Positions 17,705 to 27,274 of a DNA stretch of 64,000 bases are shown piece after piece. Position 1 is the stretch's first letter. The number at the start of each line of letters is the position of its first letter. The notes under the pieces are model-generated. The model was given only the letters and a program-made list of their open reading frames with translations, was not told where the DNA came from and searched no databases. The position numbers and the translations under genes were made by a program. Source of the DNA: Marinobacter fuscus. Its GTDB lineage: Bacteria > Pseudomonadota > Gammaproteobacteria > Pseudomonadales > Oleiphilaceae. The stretch is taken from the NCBI RefSeq assembly GCF_003007675.1, contig NZ_PXNP01000019.1:1-64000 (forward strand). Direction: 5' to 3'.

Positions 17705-19051
17705 TCACCCCATTGAATTCGGTATGAGTAGTGAAATGATCGGGAACGCAACAATTAAAGCCAACACGATCATATCCACCGTTAAAAACTTGATCACACC
17801 CGAGAAAATTGTATGCACCTTTATATCTTTGCCAACAACACTATTGATGACAAATACATTCATACCAAGTGGCGGCGTCACAAGACCAATTTCCAGTAGT
17901 TTGACAACAACCACGCCAAACCAGATCAGATCCATCCCCATCCCTTCAACCACAGGAATCACGAACGGAAGGGTCAACAGCATGGTACCAATGGAGTCGA
18001 GAAACATACCAAGAACAATGTAAAGCAACACAATACAGAAAAGTACTTGCCAGGTTTCAAGCCCAAGCCCTTCAACAAATCCAACGAAAGCCCCGGTAAC
18101 ACCGGTTAACGACACGAAGGAGACAAAGATCTTTGCACCGACTGCAATAAAAAATAATGACGCGGTCTGGAAAGTGGTTTCCTTCATGGAACCAAGGAAA
18201 TCTTCCCACGAGAGTCTGCGTGATATAACACCAAAACCAACCGCAAACACGAAGCACACTGCGGCGGCCTCGGTCGCCGTGAACACGCCGCCGTAGATCC
18301 CACCAATGATAATGAACATCAGCATTAATGCCGGCCAACCTTTAACGGCTGCCCTGAACCGATCTCGATTGGTAATCACAATATCCTTCGGCGCCGGCGC
18401 ATGATGGGGCTTGAGAATCGCCCAGACCATAACCACAAGAATGAAGCCAGTTATTGTCAGAATACCCGGCAACACCCCCGCCAAAAACAGCTTGTTTACC
18501 GACTGCTCCGTGAACATGCCGTAAAGAATAAACAGTACGCTCGGCGGAATGAGCGAACCCAGCGTCCCCCCCATAGCAACGGTGGATGTAGCAAGCTGCT
18601 TGTTGTAGCCAAAACGAAGCATCTCCGGCACACAGATGCGCCCCATTGAGGACGCACATGCCAGACTGGAGCCGGTAATTGCCGAAAAACCACCACAACC
18701 AAACAGCGAGGCTACAGCCAGCCCGCCAGGCATTTTCGCGAGCCAAACGCGGACTGCCTCATAAATGTCTGTGGTTATCCTGGTGTGGTAAGCAATATGA
18801 CCCGCAGCGATAAACAACGGAATCATGCTCAACGAATAGGAGTGGATAAAATCAAAAGCATTGGACTCAATGAGAGCTAAGGCCGGTCTGAGACCACGCT
18901 CAAAGATAAAGTCGCTGCCAGGCCGCCAGGCATAGGTAATCAACGAGCAAATAGACGCTACCCCTACAAGGACATATGCGATAGGAACGCGCATAAAAAG
19001 AAGAAATAACGCCGAGCCAAATCCCCAGGCACCAATAACAGTCGGTTCCAT
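17705..19051 (-). CDS. dctM: TRAP transporter large permease (DctM)
   Basis: A 448-residue inner-membrane protein with about 12 hydrophobic helices, the DctM-type catalytic subunit that couples uptake of an organic acid to Na+. GCGGFSAITGSSLACASSMGRI, VAMGGTLGSLIPPSVLFILYG and GLVTPPLGMNVFVINSV are the family landmarks. Its ATG overlaps the DctQ stop (TAATG), so the subunits are coupled. Works with the DctQ gene and one or both binding proteins just upstream. Confidence 0.92.
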   Translation of the reverse strand: MEPTVIGAWGFGSALFLLFMRVPIAYVLVGVASICSLITYAWRPGSDFIFERGLRPALALIESNAFDFIHSYSLSMIPLFIAAGHIAYHTRITTDIYEAVRVWLAKMPGGLAVASLFGCGGFSAITGSSLACASSMGRICVPEMLRFGYNKQLATSTVAMGGTLGSLIPPSVLFILYGMFTEQSVNKLFLAGVLPGILTITGFILVVMVWAILKPHHAPAPKDIVITNRDRFRAAVKGWPALMLMFIIIGGIYGGVFTATEAAAVCFVFAVGFGVISRRLSWEDFLGSMKETTFQTASLFFIAVGAKIFVSFVSLTGVTGAFVGFVEGLGLETWQVLFCIVLLYIVLGMFLDSIGTMLLTLPFVIPVVEGMGMDLIWFGVVVVKLLEIGLVTPPLGMNVFVINSVVGKDIKVHTIFSGVIKFLTVDMIVLALIVAFPIISLLIPNSMG

Positions 19052-19650
19052 TAGTAGCCACCCTCTTTCTCTGATCCTTCTTCCGGAGCATTCACTACGC
19101 CAAACACAACCAAAACATCAAAAATGGAAAGGTCGATAAGCCTGATAAAAAACAAGATATATCCACAGAAAAACAGGCTTCTACCTGGCCACTTTGGCAA
19201 CTCAAGCAAGCCGAAAAAATAGGCACCCGAATCAACAACATCAATAAATGACAGATATGCAGCGTAAGTAATTGGAGCGACGGCAATAACGCCGAACACC
19301 GAGGCCAAAACATTCAACGCCTGCTGAATCTTGACACCGAATTTCTGGGTAAATATCTCTACGGTAATAAACCCTCTATCCGCCGCTACAAAAGCTAGCG
19401 GCAATACCAGGGCACCAATCATGAATTCGCCGACAATGACGACCTCATCTGGAATACCCGAATTAAATACAGTGCGCAAGAGAACGCTACTTGAAATCAA
19501 TAATGCCAAGGCAAAGACACATATTACGCCGGCGTACAGAAAAACTTTCTCCACTCCGCCCAGAAAGCCACGAGAACTCAACAATACTTTCATTGGCGCA
19601 GAAGACGCAGACTTTGAGCTTTGAGCAGAAAAATTCAGTGAATTCGCCAT
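19051..19650 (-). CDS. dctQ: TRAP transporter small permease (DctQ)
   Basis: About 199 residues with four hydrophobic helices, the DctQ size and layout. The first helix is FLYAGVICVFALALLISSSV and VVIVGEFMIGALVLPLAFVA is the typical second/third helix region with its charged turn (ADRGFITVE). ATG 19648-19650 is preferred because GGAGG sits 5 bp upstream; a GTG six bases earlier is too close to it. Forms the membrane complex with DctM. Confidence 0.88.
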   Translation of the reverse strand: MANSLNFSAQSSKSASSAPMKVLLSSRGFLGGVEKVFLYAGVICVFALALLISSSVLLRTVFNSGIPDEVVIVGEFMIGALVLPLAFVAADRGFITVEIFTQKFGVKIQQALNVLASVFGVIAVAPITYAAYLSFIDVVDSGAYFFGLLELPKWPGRSLFFCGYILFFIRLIDLSIFDVLVVFGVVNAPEEGSEKEGGY

Positions 19651-19774
19651 ACACACCTCCAGGCGAAGATCTGGCTAGCTAACCGCTAGCCCAGCTTCAG
19701 AAATTGTGATTATTGTTACTGAAAGAAGGTGATGAACCGGATCGGTCAGGCTGCCCGGCTCACCTGGAAGAGTA

Positions 19775-20851
19775 TCAGGAGCGAGCCCAGGGATAGCCCT
19801 TCTCGTCTAGTTCGTTCTGATACTTTTTCAGAAGTGACTGATATTCTTTCCAAATCTGAGCGCCATCATATCCCGCCTTTTCCATGTCACGAATCCACTC
19901 TTTGATGTACTTATCAGATTCTGCGAACAATTCTGCCCGTTTCTCATCAGACCAGCGGATGACTTCCACTTTGTTGCCTAATGAACCCGTCGGCAATTCA
20001 GCAAGAACTTTTTCTCGATCTTCAACCAGCTTTTGCGCATAGTGGTCAATCATCTCAGAGCCAACTTGGCGCATGAGACTGCGCTGCTCATTCGACAAAT
20101 CATCCCAGCTCCACTTGTTCATAACCATGGCGAAGCCAGCAATCTGCCCCCAGTCCATTACCGCCACACTATTAACAACCTCAGGGGTTTTAAAAGCTCG
20201 CATTGCGTAGAGGTAAGTTCCTGAGCAATCAACCAGACCGGTATCCAATGCCTGATAAACCTCTGAGAAAACAAAGTTCACCATGTTTGAACCCGCATCA
20301 TTCAGGATCTTGGCATAAATTGCCGATGCACGGATCTTCTTACCTTCAAAGTCAGACAACGATTCCAGCCGGGCATCACCAGCGCACTCAAACTGCATCG
20401 GACTTGTAGTAAAATTGGTCACATATACAACATCGTTATCTTCAAACGCCTGTTGCATTTGTGCATTGGTGGTCATCAGCTCATACATAGCCCGCATACC
20501 AACCCACGAATCCGATTGCGGAACAGGAACATCTCCCACACTGAGTGCTCGCATTTTTTGTGGCGCATACGCCGCCAGAACACTTCCCATGTCAGCGGTA
20601 CCTGAACTAACCCCCCCCAAAATGGCACTGTACTTCAGCAAAGCCCCGCCCCAGTGAATATCGAGCTTCAAATCGCCATTCGACCGCGCTTCCAACTGGT
20701 CAGCAAAGTACTGCAGGGCATCAGCACGGGCCCCCCGGTTCGGAGAAGCCTCACCGTAACGGAACGTCGTCTCAGCGGCTGCTGCACCGATTGTGGACAA
20801 TGAAATAATCGAGCCGGCGATCATTGATTTGATCAATTTATTGAAGGCCAT
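19775..20851 (-). CDS. dctP: TRAP substrate-binding protein (DctP), copy 1
   Basis: A 358-residue periplasmic binding protein. Residues 1-26 are a Sec signal peptide (SMIAGSIISLSTIGAAAAE). The DctP core includes FRYGEASPNRGARADAL, IHWGGALLKYSAI, the ligand-binding FEGKKIRAS segment with the conserved Arg that pairs with the carboxylate, and SEVYQALDTGLVDC. It is roughly half identical by eye to the protein at 21529, so the two arose by duplication. It would deliver a carboxylate, unidentified, to DctQM encoded next. Confidence 0.9.
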   Translation of the reverse strand: MAFNKLIKSMIAGSIISLSTIGAAAAETTFRYGEASPNRGARADALQYFADQLEARSNGDLKLDIHWGGALLKYSAILGGVSSGTADMGSVLAAYAPQKMRALSVGDVPVPQSDSWVGMRAMYELMTTNAQMQQAFEDNDVVYVTNFTTSPMQFECAGDARLESLSDFEGKKIRASAIYAKILNDAGSNMVNFVFSEVYQALDTGLVDCSGTYLYAMRAFKTPEVVNSVAVMDWGQIAGFAMVMNKWSWDDLSNEQRSLMRQVGSEMIDHYAQKLVEDREKVLAELPTGSLGNKVEVIRWSDEKRAELFAESDKYIKEWIRDMEKAGYDGAQIWKEYQSLLKKYQNELDEKGYPWARS

Positions 20852-21014
20852 CTGCTATACCTCTTATTTTTGGATTAATTGGCGCTGGTGCAATAAACGG
20901 GAAATAATTTCGTGAAAACCGATCACGCTGTTCAAAAAACTAACACCACCAACCAATAACAACAACTCACCATATTCTATAGTCGCTATGCCGGCATTTT
21001 ATGGTCACCCCCCT

Positions 21015-21458
21015 CTAGAGGGCGACGCCTTTATCCTCTGCACCACCAGAAATGTACTTAAGCGAAAACTGCCCGGTCGCAATGACTTTATCTTCACAAG
21101 TTATCCTAACGTCAGCGAAGAAAATCTTACGTCCGCGGCTCACCATCCTGGCCTCGACCCTCAAAACCCCTTCCTTTACGGCGTTCACAAATTGCGTACT
21201 CATCGAAATGGTTATGCAACGCCGGACATTCCCGGGCACCGTGCAATACGTTCCACATAGGCCCGCCGCACTGTCGAGCAATGAAGCAAATACCCCCCCA
21301 TGCACCAATCCATTTCGGTTCATATGCTTCGATTGCACCGGCGCCGTAATGACTGCATACCCCGGGCTCCACTCCTCGATAGCAAAACCCAGAACCTCAC
21401 GGAAGCCACTCATGTTTTCGGCTTCCAGTGCAATATTTTCTTGACTCATAACATTCAC
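21015..21458 (-). CDS. PaaI-type hot-dog thioesterase
   Basis: A 147-residue single hot-dog protein. HMNRNGLVHGGVFASLLDSA is the active-site helix region of PaaI/YbgC-like thioesterases (the HGG motif plus the downstream acidic residue), and RVEARMVSRGRKIFFADVRI forms the sheet end. It probably hydrolyses an acyl-CoA, perhaps rescuing CoA when a dead-end thioester builds up. It is placed between the two DctP copies, an unusual position. ATG 21456-21458 after AAGAAG; a second ATG three codons on is possible. Confidence 0.8.
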   Translation of the reverse strand: MNVMSQENIALEAENMSGFREVLGFAIEEWSPGYAVITAPVQSKHMNRNGLVHGGVFASLLDSAAGLCGTYCTVPGNVRRCITISMSTQFVNAVKEGVLRVEARMVSRGRKIFFADVRITCEDKVIATGQFSLKYISGGAEDKGVAL

Positions 21459-21528
21459 GCTTCTTTACAGTACGCCCCACCAGGCTTTTCAACATGCCGG
21501 GGGGCGCATTGACCTCTACCCGTGAAAT

Positions 21529-22587
21529 TTATCGCTCCCACGGATACCCAAGTTCTTCTTTCTCTTTTTCATATCTGGCAACAATATCCATGTACTGTTC
21601 CCATATTTTCTCGCCGCTAACGCCAGATTTATTCAGCAACTCAATCCAGTCTTGCGTGTATTTTTCAGACGCCTCAACCAGTCTCTGACGCTCTTCCGGG
21701 GCCCACCGAGTAACGGGAACCTGATTACCAATCTCCCCGGTCTCCAAGCCATCCACAACACTATCCATCTCTTCTACCTGAAGACGGGCAAAATAATCGA
21801 TCATATTGGAGCCCGCTTCCCTCAACGCCTTTTGCTCGGAAGCGCTAAGGTATGACCAACTGTCAGCATTCATGACAATTGCGAAGCCTGCGATCTGTCC
21901 CCAATCCGAAAGGGACAAATGATCGATTACCTCGAACGTCTTAAGAGCCCGCACGGTATACAGATAGCTGGCGCTGCAATCCACCAGACCTGTATCAAGT
22001 GCTTGATAAATCTCACCAGCTGTAACACCTACAATTTCTGCACCAAGATCATTCAGTACTTTGCTATAAATAGCGACAGCCCTGATCTTTTTTCCTTTAA
22101 TATCTTCTATGGACTCAATTTTATTAGACCCTGAGCATTCAAACTGAACCCCACTACTAGAGAAGTTCGTCAAATAAACCAGATTCTCTTTCTCCAGTAA
22201 CTTTTTTAGGCTTTCATTTGTATTCATAAGCTCGTACATCGCCCGCATTCCCACCCAGGGATCTGCAGACTGGTGGGGAATATCACCAATCGCCAGGGCC
22301 TTGAGTTTGGTCGGCGCATAAACAGCGAGAACCGAACCTATATCTGCCGTCCCAACTGATAATCCACCAGCTGCAGCCTTATAGTCCAGCAATGCCCCAC
22401 CCCAATGAATATCGAATTTCAGTTCACCACCGCTCAGCTCGGTCGCATTCTTCATGAAGTACTCGATCGCCTGGGCTCGGGTTCCCCGATTCGGCCCTGT
22501 TTCCGAGTATCGTAACGTGGTTTCTGCACTAAGGGAGATAGAGAAAAGGCTAATTGCCAATCCGCAAAACAGTTTCTTGATAATCAT
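21529..22587 (-). CDS. dctP: TRAP substrate-binding protein (DctP), copy 2
   Basis: A 352-residue periplasmic binding protein with a signal peptide (FCGLAISLFSISLSAE) and the same core as copy 1: RYSETGPNRGTRAQA, FDIHWGGALLDYKAA, IKGKKIRAVAIYSKV with the carboxylate-binding Arg, and YQALDTGLVDCSASYLY. First gene of the TRAP run; ATG 22585-22587 follows AAAGGAG. Having two binding proteins for one QM permease may widen the range of acids imported or separate stereoisomers; this is inference. Confidence 0.9.
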   Translation of the reverse strand: MIIKKLFCGLAISLFSISLSAETTLRYSETGPNRGTRAQAIEYFMKNATELSGGELKFDIHWGGALLDYKAAAGGLSVGTADIGSVLAVYAPTKLKALAIGDIPHQSADPWVGMRAMYELMNTNESLKKLLEKENLVYLTNFSSSGVQFECSGSNKIESIEDIKGKKIRAVAIYSKVLNDLGAEIVGVTAGEIYQALDTGLVDCSASYLYTVRALKTFEVIDHLSLSDWGQIAGFAIVMNADSWSYLSASEQKALREAGSNMIDYFARLQVEEMDSVVDGLETGEIGNQVPVTRWAPEERQRLVEASEKYTQDWIELLNKSGVSGEKIWEQYMDIVARYEKEKEELGYPWER

Positions 22588-22721
22588 GATTCACTCCTTT
22601 GTTATTGTATTTCCCAAGCTAACACCGAAGCCTGTTAACAACCTCTATAATTTGTTGATATGCGCCATACAGGTCAGGCATATAGCGAGTAGGGTGAGGC
22701 GTTACCGCCTCATCCCTCTCA

Positions 22722-22754
22722 CAGAACCGTACATACGGGCCACGTATACGGCTC
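22722..22754 (-). ncRNA. Group II intron domain V hairpin
   Basis: On the minus strand GAGCCGTA at 22754 downward pairs with TACGGTTC near 22722, giving the ~33-nt catalytic hairpin that ends 7 bp beyond the reverse transcriptase stop codon region. This is the diagnostic RNA element of group II introns. Confidence 0.75.
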
Positions 22755-22760
22755 ATGCCA

Positions 22761-24038
22761 TTAACTTACCCCGAACTCGGGGACGGTGATGCCGGTTTTG
22801 ACCTTCGCAAGATCCATCAACTGCAGGTCATTGTGCAGGTAGGTGTTGGGCAGGGCCAGACTGGCCAGTGGAGATGCCGCATTGCGCCAGCTTTGCATCT
22901 TGATATGCCGGAACGGGGGTTGGTAACCCAGCTGTTTCAGCCTCCGATGCAGCCGACTCGGCTTTTTCCACTGCTTGAGCTGGATGCAGCGCAGGCGCCG
23001 CCTTAGCCAACTCATCACCTGCTTTAACACCCGCGCGCAGTTCGCCACCCGGAAGTAGCTGACAAAGCCCCGCAACACCGGATTCAGCTCACGTATAATG
23101 GCCGCGAGTCCGATGCCCCGGTTTCGCTTCGTCAGTGATTTCAGCTTCTGCTTAAGCCTGACCACCTTCTTTCCCTGTATGCAGGTGTACTTGCTATGTA
23201 TCACCACGCCCAGGAACTTAACCCCTTCATCACTATGGGCGATGTGGGTTTTGGTGGTATTGACCGTCAGCTTCAACTCATTTTCCAGATAGCGCCGGGC
23301 AACCCGTAACGCATTCTCCGCGCCCGCTCGTGAGCCGCACAGGATCAGGATGTCGTCCGCGTAGCGGACGATCCGGTGACCCCGGGCTTTCATGAACTGG
23401 TCGAAGGCGTCCAGATAGACGTTCGCAATCAGCGGGCTGATCACGCCGCCCTGCGGGCTTCCCAGCTCCGTTTCTTCAAGGTGGTACCCCACCATCACGC
23501 CGCTTTCCAGGAACTGGCGCAGCAGTGACAGGACACTGCCGTCCGTGATCCGTTGGCGGAACTGGCGGATGATCAGGTCATGGTTGAGCGTGTCGAAGCA
23601 TTTCGACAGGTCCATGTCCACAACCCAGTCACGCCGGTAGCGGCGGATAAACAACTCCGCCTTGCCGATGGCGTGGTGACCACTGCGTCCCGGACGATAC
23701 CCGTAACTCGACGGGTGGAAATCCGGCTCGAAGATCGGTTCGATAATACGGCGCAGCGCCTGTTGCACAACCCGGTCCCGAACCGTCGGAATGCCCAGCA
23801 GACGCTCACCGCCGTCATCCTTGGCGATGGCAACGCGTCTGACCGGTTGCGCCTGATAGCGCTTTTCCTTCAGCTCGAGCAACAGGCACGACAGCTCCAC
23901 CTCCAGATTCGCCTCAAACGCACTCAGGCTCTGCCCATCGATTCCGGCCGCGCCCTTGTTGCGTTTGATGTGTCTGAAGGCTTCATACAGGCGCTGTTTT
24001 GACAGCAATTGCCCGTACAGACTGTAGTATTTCCTCAT
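22761..24038 (-). CDS. ltrA: Group II intron reverse transcriptase/maturase
   Basis: A 425-residue reverse transcriptase. RT blocks are in order: GIPTVRDRVVQQALRRIIEP at about 82-101, SYGYRPGRSGHHAI at 111-124, DMDLSKCFDTLNHD at 141-154, SPQGGVISPLIANVYLD at 194-210 and the catalytic YADD at 226-229. A maturase/thumb region follows (about 300-420). No HNH endonuclease domain is present, as in introns that target hairpins at transcription terminators. All catalytic residues are intact, so it may be active. Confidence 0.9.
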   Translation of the reverse strand: MRKYYSLYGQLLSKQRLYEAFRHIKRNKGAAGIDGQSLSAFEANLEVELSCLLLELKEKRYQAQPVRRVAIAKDDGGERLLGIPTVRDRVVQQALRRIIEPIFEPDFHPSSYGYRPGRSGHHAIGKAELFIRRYRRDWVVDMDLSKCFDTLNHDLIIRQFRQRITDGSVLSLLRQFLESGVMVGYHLEETELGSPQGGVISPLIANVYLDAFDQFMKARGHRIVRYADDILILCGSRAGAENALRVARRYLENELKLTVNTTKTHIAHSDEGVKFLGVVIHSKYTCIQGKKVVRLKQKLKSLTKRNRGIGLAAIIRELNPVLRGFVSYFRVANCARVLKQVMSWLRRRLRCIQLKQWKKPSRLHRRLKQLGYQPPFRHIKMQSWRNAASPLASLALPNTYLHNDLQLMDLAKVKTGITVPEFGVS

Positions 24039-24722
24039 GCCTGCTCATCTCTGTGGTGACGGCTTCGAGGATCGGTCTGGCTGCCGGTCTGTTTCAGGCG
24101 ATCCGCCCGGGTACTAGCGCTCTGGCAATCTGCCGCCACGGTATCGCTCTACTCCCTTGTTCGGAGAACACCAGAGCCACTGCGTTCCCGCAGCACCCCG
24201 ATGCACGTCCCTGCCCCGTCGGGCAGCTTGTGAACGCAGCGTCCACCTGTTCGCTCGTCGTCCGTCACTCTCGTTAATGACTTCCGCCCTTCGCATCCGA
24301 CCAGAGCTTTTGACCCTGACCGGTCCGCTGAACCTCCGCCAGCGGTCGTTCCGGTTTTGTCCTCCACGCTGTTACCAGGCTTCTCAGGCCGGAACTTCCT
24401 CACTACTACGGCTTCATCTGCCACCTCGCACCGACTGCGGCCTCGGCTTTCACCTTGCGCCACAGCCTCCGGCATCGCCGGATTCGGTGTCAGGCTTCCC
24501 CGGTTACTGCACCGGCTCCCTGTTAACGATGCCACCCTCAAACACAGCCCAGGTCTGACTGAGTATCGGGCGTCGCGCTATTTTGCACGCTAACCCACCT
24601 GGGCTGCCGAAGCAGGTTCACTTGCGTTGTGTACCGTTAACTTCCTATGGCTTCCTTCAGACCCCACCGTTGGCCAGTGACGCCCTTGCCAGTCGGATTG
24701 TCTTCCCCTCAGTCGGGGTGAC

Positions 24723-24769
24723 GCCATCTTCTTTCAGATGGCCGGGTTTGCCGGCTTCGCCGGGCAAAC
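24723..24769. repeat. Tandem hairpins behind the terminator
   Basis: GTTTGCCGGC/GCCGGGCAAAC (24746-24769) and GCCATCT/AGATGGC (24723-24742) are two further perfect or near-perfect hairpins in a row. They may be the intron's hairpin target and the first part of its domain I. Confidence 0.5.
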
Positions 24770-24795
24770 AAAAAAGGGCCTTAACGGCCCCTTTT
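24770..24795 (-). terminator. Rho-independent terminator after the CoA ligase
   Basis: On the minus strand AAAAGGGGCC, loop GTTAA, GGCCCTTTTTT forms a stem with one bulged G and a six-T tail, 21 bp after the ligase stop at 24816. It closes the ten-gene operon that begins at 37289. Confidence 0.85.
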
Positions 24796-24815
24796 CAGAA
24801 ATACATATATTAGTT

Positions 24816-26369
24816 TCAGATCTTACGGCCTGAATTTTCCCAGTACTTATCACGAAGCCTTCGCTTAAAAATCTTACCTGAATCTTCCCTCGGCAAGTCT
24901 TTACCAATTTCAATGAAACGCGGAACTTTGAAACCGGCCAGATGCTCCCGTAGGAAGTTTTTTACATGGTCGACGGAAATACTGCTTCTAGGCTCTACCT
25001 CAAGCACCGCCATCACAGACTCACCAAACTCTTCGTCGGGAATCCCAAAAACGGCACAATCTTTCAGTCCCGGGTAGTTGTGAAGCACCGCTTCGATCTC
25101 CGCTGGATAGATATTCACACCACCAGATATCACCATATCCTTGGCTCGATCTGCTATAAACAGGTAGCCATCTTCATCCATGTAGCCCATGTCACCGGAG
25201 GTAATATAACCATCCCGGTCTATCTCAGCCCTCGCTTCTGGCTTGCCATGATAGGTAAAGTCCAATAGTGGAAACCGGGAGTAGATTTCCCCAATGGTGT
25301 TCGGTGGGAGGATGTTCCCATTCTCGTCCAGAATGCGGATATCTGCCTCCTCTACGGTTTTGCCGACGCTTCCCGGTTTGGCGAGAGCCTGCTCGGAATT
25401 CAGGGCCGTAATGGCATTAGATTCGGTAGAGCCATAAAACTCGTTGATCACTGGCCCGAACCATTCGATCATTGCCTTTTTCACATCTGCAGGACATGGA
25501 GCGGCGGCATGAATAACAAATTCCAGGGACGAAAGATCATACTTATTCCGAACCGCCTCAGACAGCTTGAGCATTCGGATAAACATGATGGGAACCATAA
25601 TGGCACCGGTCAGTTTGTAGTCTTCGATCAACTTCAGCGTATCTTCCGCATCAAACCTTGGCACAATGACTAACAGATCGCTGATGGCTGAAGCCTGCAT
25701 GGCATAGCCATTCGGTGCACTGTGGTACAAAGGTCCCGGAACCATACAACGCGCTTTAGGGGCACAGCCGTAGACCCGTGACCGGAAGTTTCGCATTGCT
25801 GCGGCATCGTCACCTCTGAGCGGAGCGCGTCGAACCCCCTTCGGATGCCCGGTCGTCCCCGACGTGTAAAGCATTGAGGAGGGCCCTACCACTGCTTCCT
25901 CTTCAGTAGGCTCACAAGAGTCCAGCCACTCCTGCCAATGAATCTGCTCAACCGGAACCCGGCAAACTTCAGGAGACAGACCGAATGCCTCATGAAGATC
26001 CTCAGGGGTTTCAACCACAAGGCAGGTCACGCCGTTCGGAATCGCGTCGTGGATTGATCGCCAGAGGTCAGCGTGAATGACCAGAACCTTTGCGTTACAG
26101 TCATTCAGAATGTAGCTGAGTTCCTCGCCAGCAAGGTGCCAGTTGATCGGGACTGCATAAGAACCAATAAAGTTGGCCGCGTGGTTAGCAATGAGGAAAG
26201 GAATATCATTGCGCATGAATATCCCGATACACTCACCTTCTTTAACTCCCAGCGCCTTAAACCCGGCCGCCGCCTTGCGTATCTCTTTCTGAAACTCCTC
26301 GTGGCTCAAATGCCGGTCGCCACAGACGATACCTTTGAATGTCTTTTTATCTACCATTGGGTCAGTCAC
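24816..26369 (-). CDS. AMP-forming acyl-CoA ligase
   Basis: A 517-residue adenylate-forming ligase. MLYTSGTTGHPKGVRR at about residues 168-183 is the phosphate-binding loop, EFYGSTESNAIT the A5 motif, YITSGDMGYMDEDGYLF and ADRAKDMVISGGVNIYP the ATP/hinge region, and PREDSGKIFKRRLRDKYW holds the C-terminal Lys. GTG 26367-26369 follows AGGAG at 8 bp and is taken as start. Last gene of the 24-37 kb operon; it should activate the acid that the operon degrades or recycle a free acid to its CoA ester. Confidence 0.85.
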   Translation of the reverse strand: MTDPMVDKKTFKGIVCGDRHLSHEEFQKEIRKAAAGFKALGVKEGECIGIFMRNDIPFLIANHAANFIGSYAVPINWHLAGEELSYILNDCNAKVLVIHADLWRSIHDAIPNGVTCLVVETPEDLHEAFGLSPEVCRVPVEQIHWQEWLDSCEPTEEEAVVGPSSMLYTSGTTGHPKGVRRAPLRGDDAAAMRNFRSRVYGCAPKARCMVPGPLYHSAPNGYAMQASAISDLLVIVPRFDAEDTLKLIEDYKLTGAIMVPIMFIRMLKLSEAVRNKYDLSSLEFVIHAAAPCPADVKKAMIEWFGPVINEFYGSTESNAITALNSEQALAKPGSVGKTVEEADIRILDENGNILPPNTIGEIYSRFPLLDFTYHGKPEARAEIDRDGYITSGDMGYMDEDGYLFIADRAKDMVISGGVNIYPAEIEAVLHNYPGLKDCAVFGIPDEEFGESVMAVLEVEPRSSISVDHVKNFLREHLAGFKVPRFIEIGKDLPREDSGKIFKRRLRDKYWENSGRKI

Positions 26370-26414
26370 TTAATTGTCTCCTGAAACTTTACTCAACTCT
26401 GGAACAATCGGAAT

Positions 26415-27212
26415 TCAACGGCCAGAGAACACCGGCTTTCGCTTCTCGTTAAAAGCGGTAACACCTTCAACCCAATCGTCGGCTGTCACCGTATCTCCGA
26501 AGGTTTCGGCTTCAGCCTGCAACTGGTATTCGAGAGAGTGTTCAAGTGAGGAGGCAATCAGTTTTTTGATATTGCCGTAGGCCTTGGTGGGCCCCTTCGC
26601 TAACCTTTCAGCAAGTGCACGGGTTTGCGTCTCAAGCTCATCAGCGGGCACAACCCGGTTAATCATGCCAATGTCCTTGGCTTCCTGAGCACCGAATCGG
26701 TCGCCTAACAAGGCAATTTCCATTGCCTTTTTTGTTCCGACCAGTCTCGGCAGGAAATACGTCGCACCGCCATCCGGGCTACTGGCAATATGAGAGTAAG
26801 CCAAAGTAAAAAAGGAACTGTCAGATGCAATGACCAGATCACAACTCAACGCCAGGCTCACACCCGCACCCGCTGCTGCGCCGTTGACAGAAGCGATAAT
26901 CGGTTTGTTTAAACGCCGCATCGTTGAAATCAAACCATTCAAGTTGGCCTGTATGCGGTTAATGAACGTAACTCGCCGCTCAGCAGGCGTCAGTTTAGTG
27001 AAGTCGTAAAACGACTTAACGTCGCCACCTGCCACAAAGTGGTCACCGTGCCCTCGAAGCACAACACAACGCACGGTGGAGTCTGTTTCAAGCTCCTGGA
27101 ATACTCTAAGTAGCTGCTCGCGCATTTCCAGCGACAATGCATTGCGAACCTCTGGTCGATTCATCGTGAGATAAGCAACACCGTTTTCTACTTCGTACAG
27201 AAGATGACTCAT
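26415..27212 (-). CDS. Enoyl-CoA hydratase/isomerase
   Basis: A 265-residue crotonase-family protein. RGHGDHFVAGGDVKSF and VNGAAAGAGVSLALSCDLVIAS are the two oxyanion-hole regions; SHIASSPDGGATYFLPRLVG has Asp where classical hydratases have their second Glu, a pattern common in PaaG-like isomerases and related enzymes. The C-terminus EGVTAFNEKRKPVFSGR is typical. Good ribosome site (GAGGAG) before ATG 27210-27212. Both hydration and double-bond shift are possible. Confidence 0.82.
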   Translation of the reverse strand: MSHLLYEVENGVAYLTMNRPEVRNALSLEMREQLLRVFQELETDSTVRCVVLRGHGDHFVAGGDVKSFYDFTKLTPAERRVTFINRIQANLNGLISTMRRLNKPIIASVNGAAAGAGVSLALSCDLVIASDSSFFTLAYSHIASSPDGGATYFLPRLVGTKKAMEIALLGDRFGAQEAKDIGMINRVVPADELETQTRALAERLAKGPTKAYGNIKKLIASSLEHSLEYQLQAEAETFGDTVTADDWVEGVTAFNEKRKPVFSGR

Positions 27213-27274
27213 TTTTGTTCTCCTCGCGCTACCGGATAAGTGATACCGGCACCTGAATTTTTTAGATTTCGCAA

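Larger units (their letters stand above)
22689..24745 (-). mobile_element. Group II intron with encoded reverse transcriptase
   Basis: Minus-strand ribozyme intron of roughly 2 kb. Domain V is readable at 22722-22754: GAGCCGTATACGTG...TACGGTTC forms its hairpin. A domain VI-like hairpin (GAGGCG-GTAA-CGCCTC) follows at 22695-22715, and the 3' end is probably at CCCTAC (22689). The ORF for its reverse transcriptase lies just before domain V. The ~700 bases upstream (24039-24745) contain no gene and should be domains I-IV. I could not fix the 5' boundary; it lies near 24600-24770, right behind the terminator of the CoA ligase gene. Confidence 0.75.

Noticed and set aside
24149..24541. Open frames of 120-133 codons on both strands upstream of the reverse transcriptase
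   Set aside because: They lie in the structured RNA part of the group II intron and have low-complexity, Arg/Pro/Ser-rich translations.
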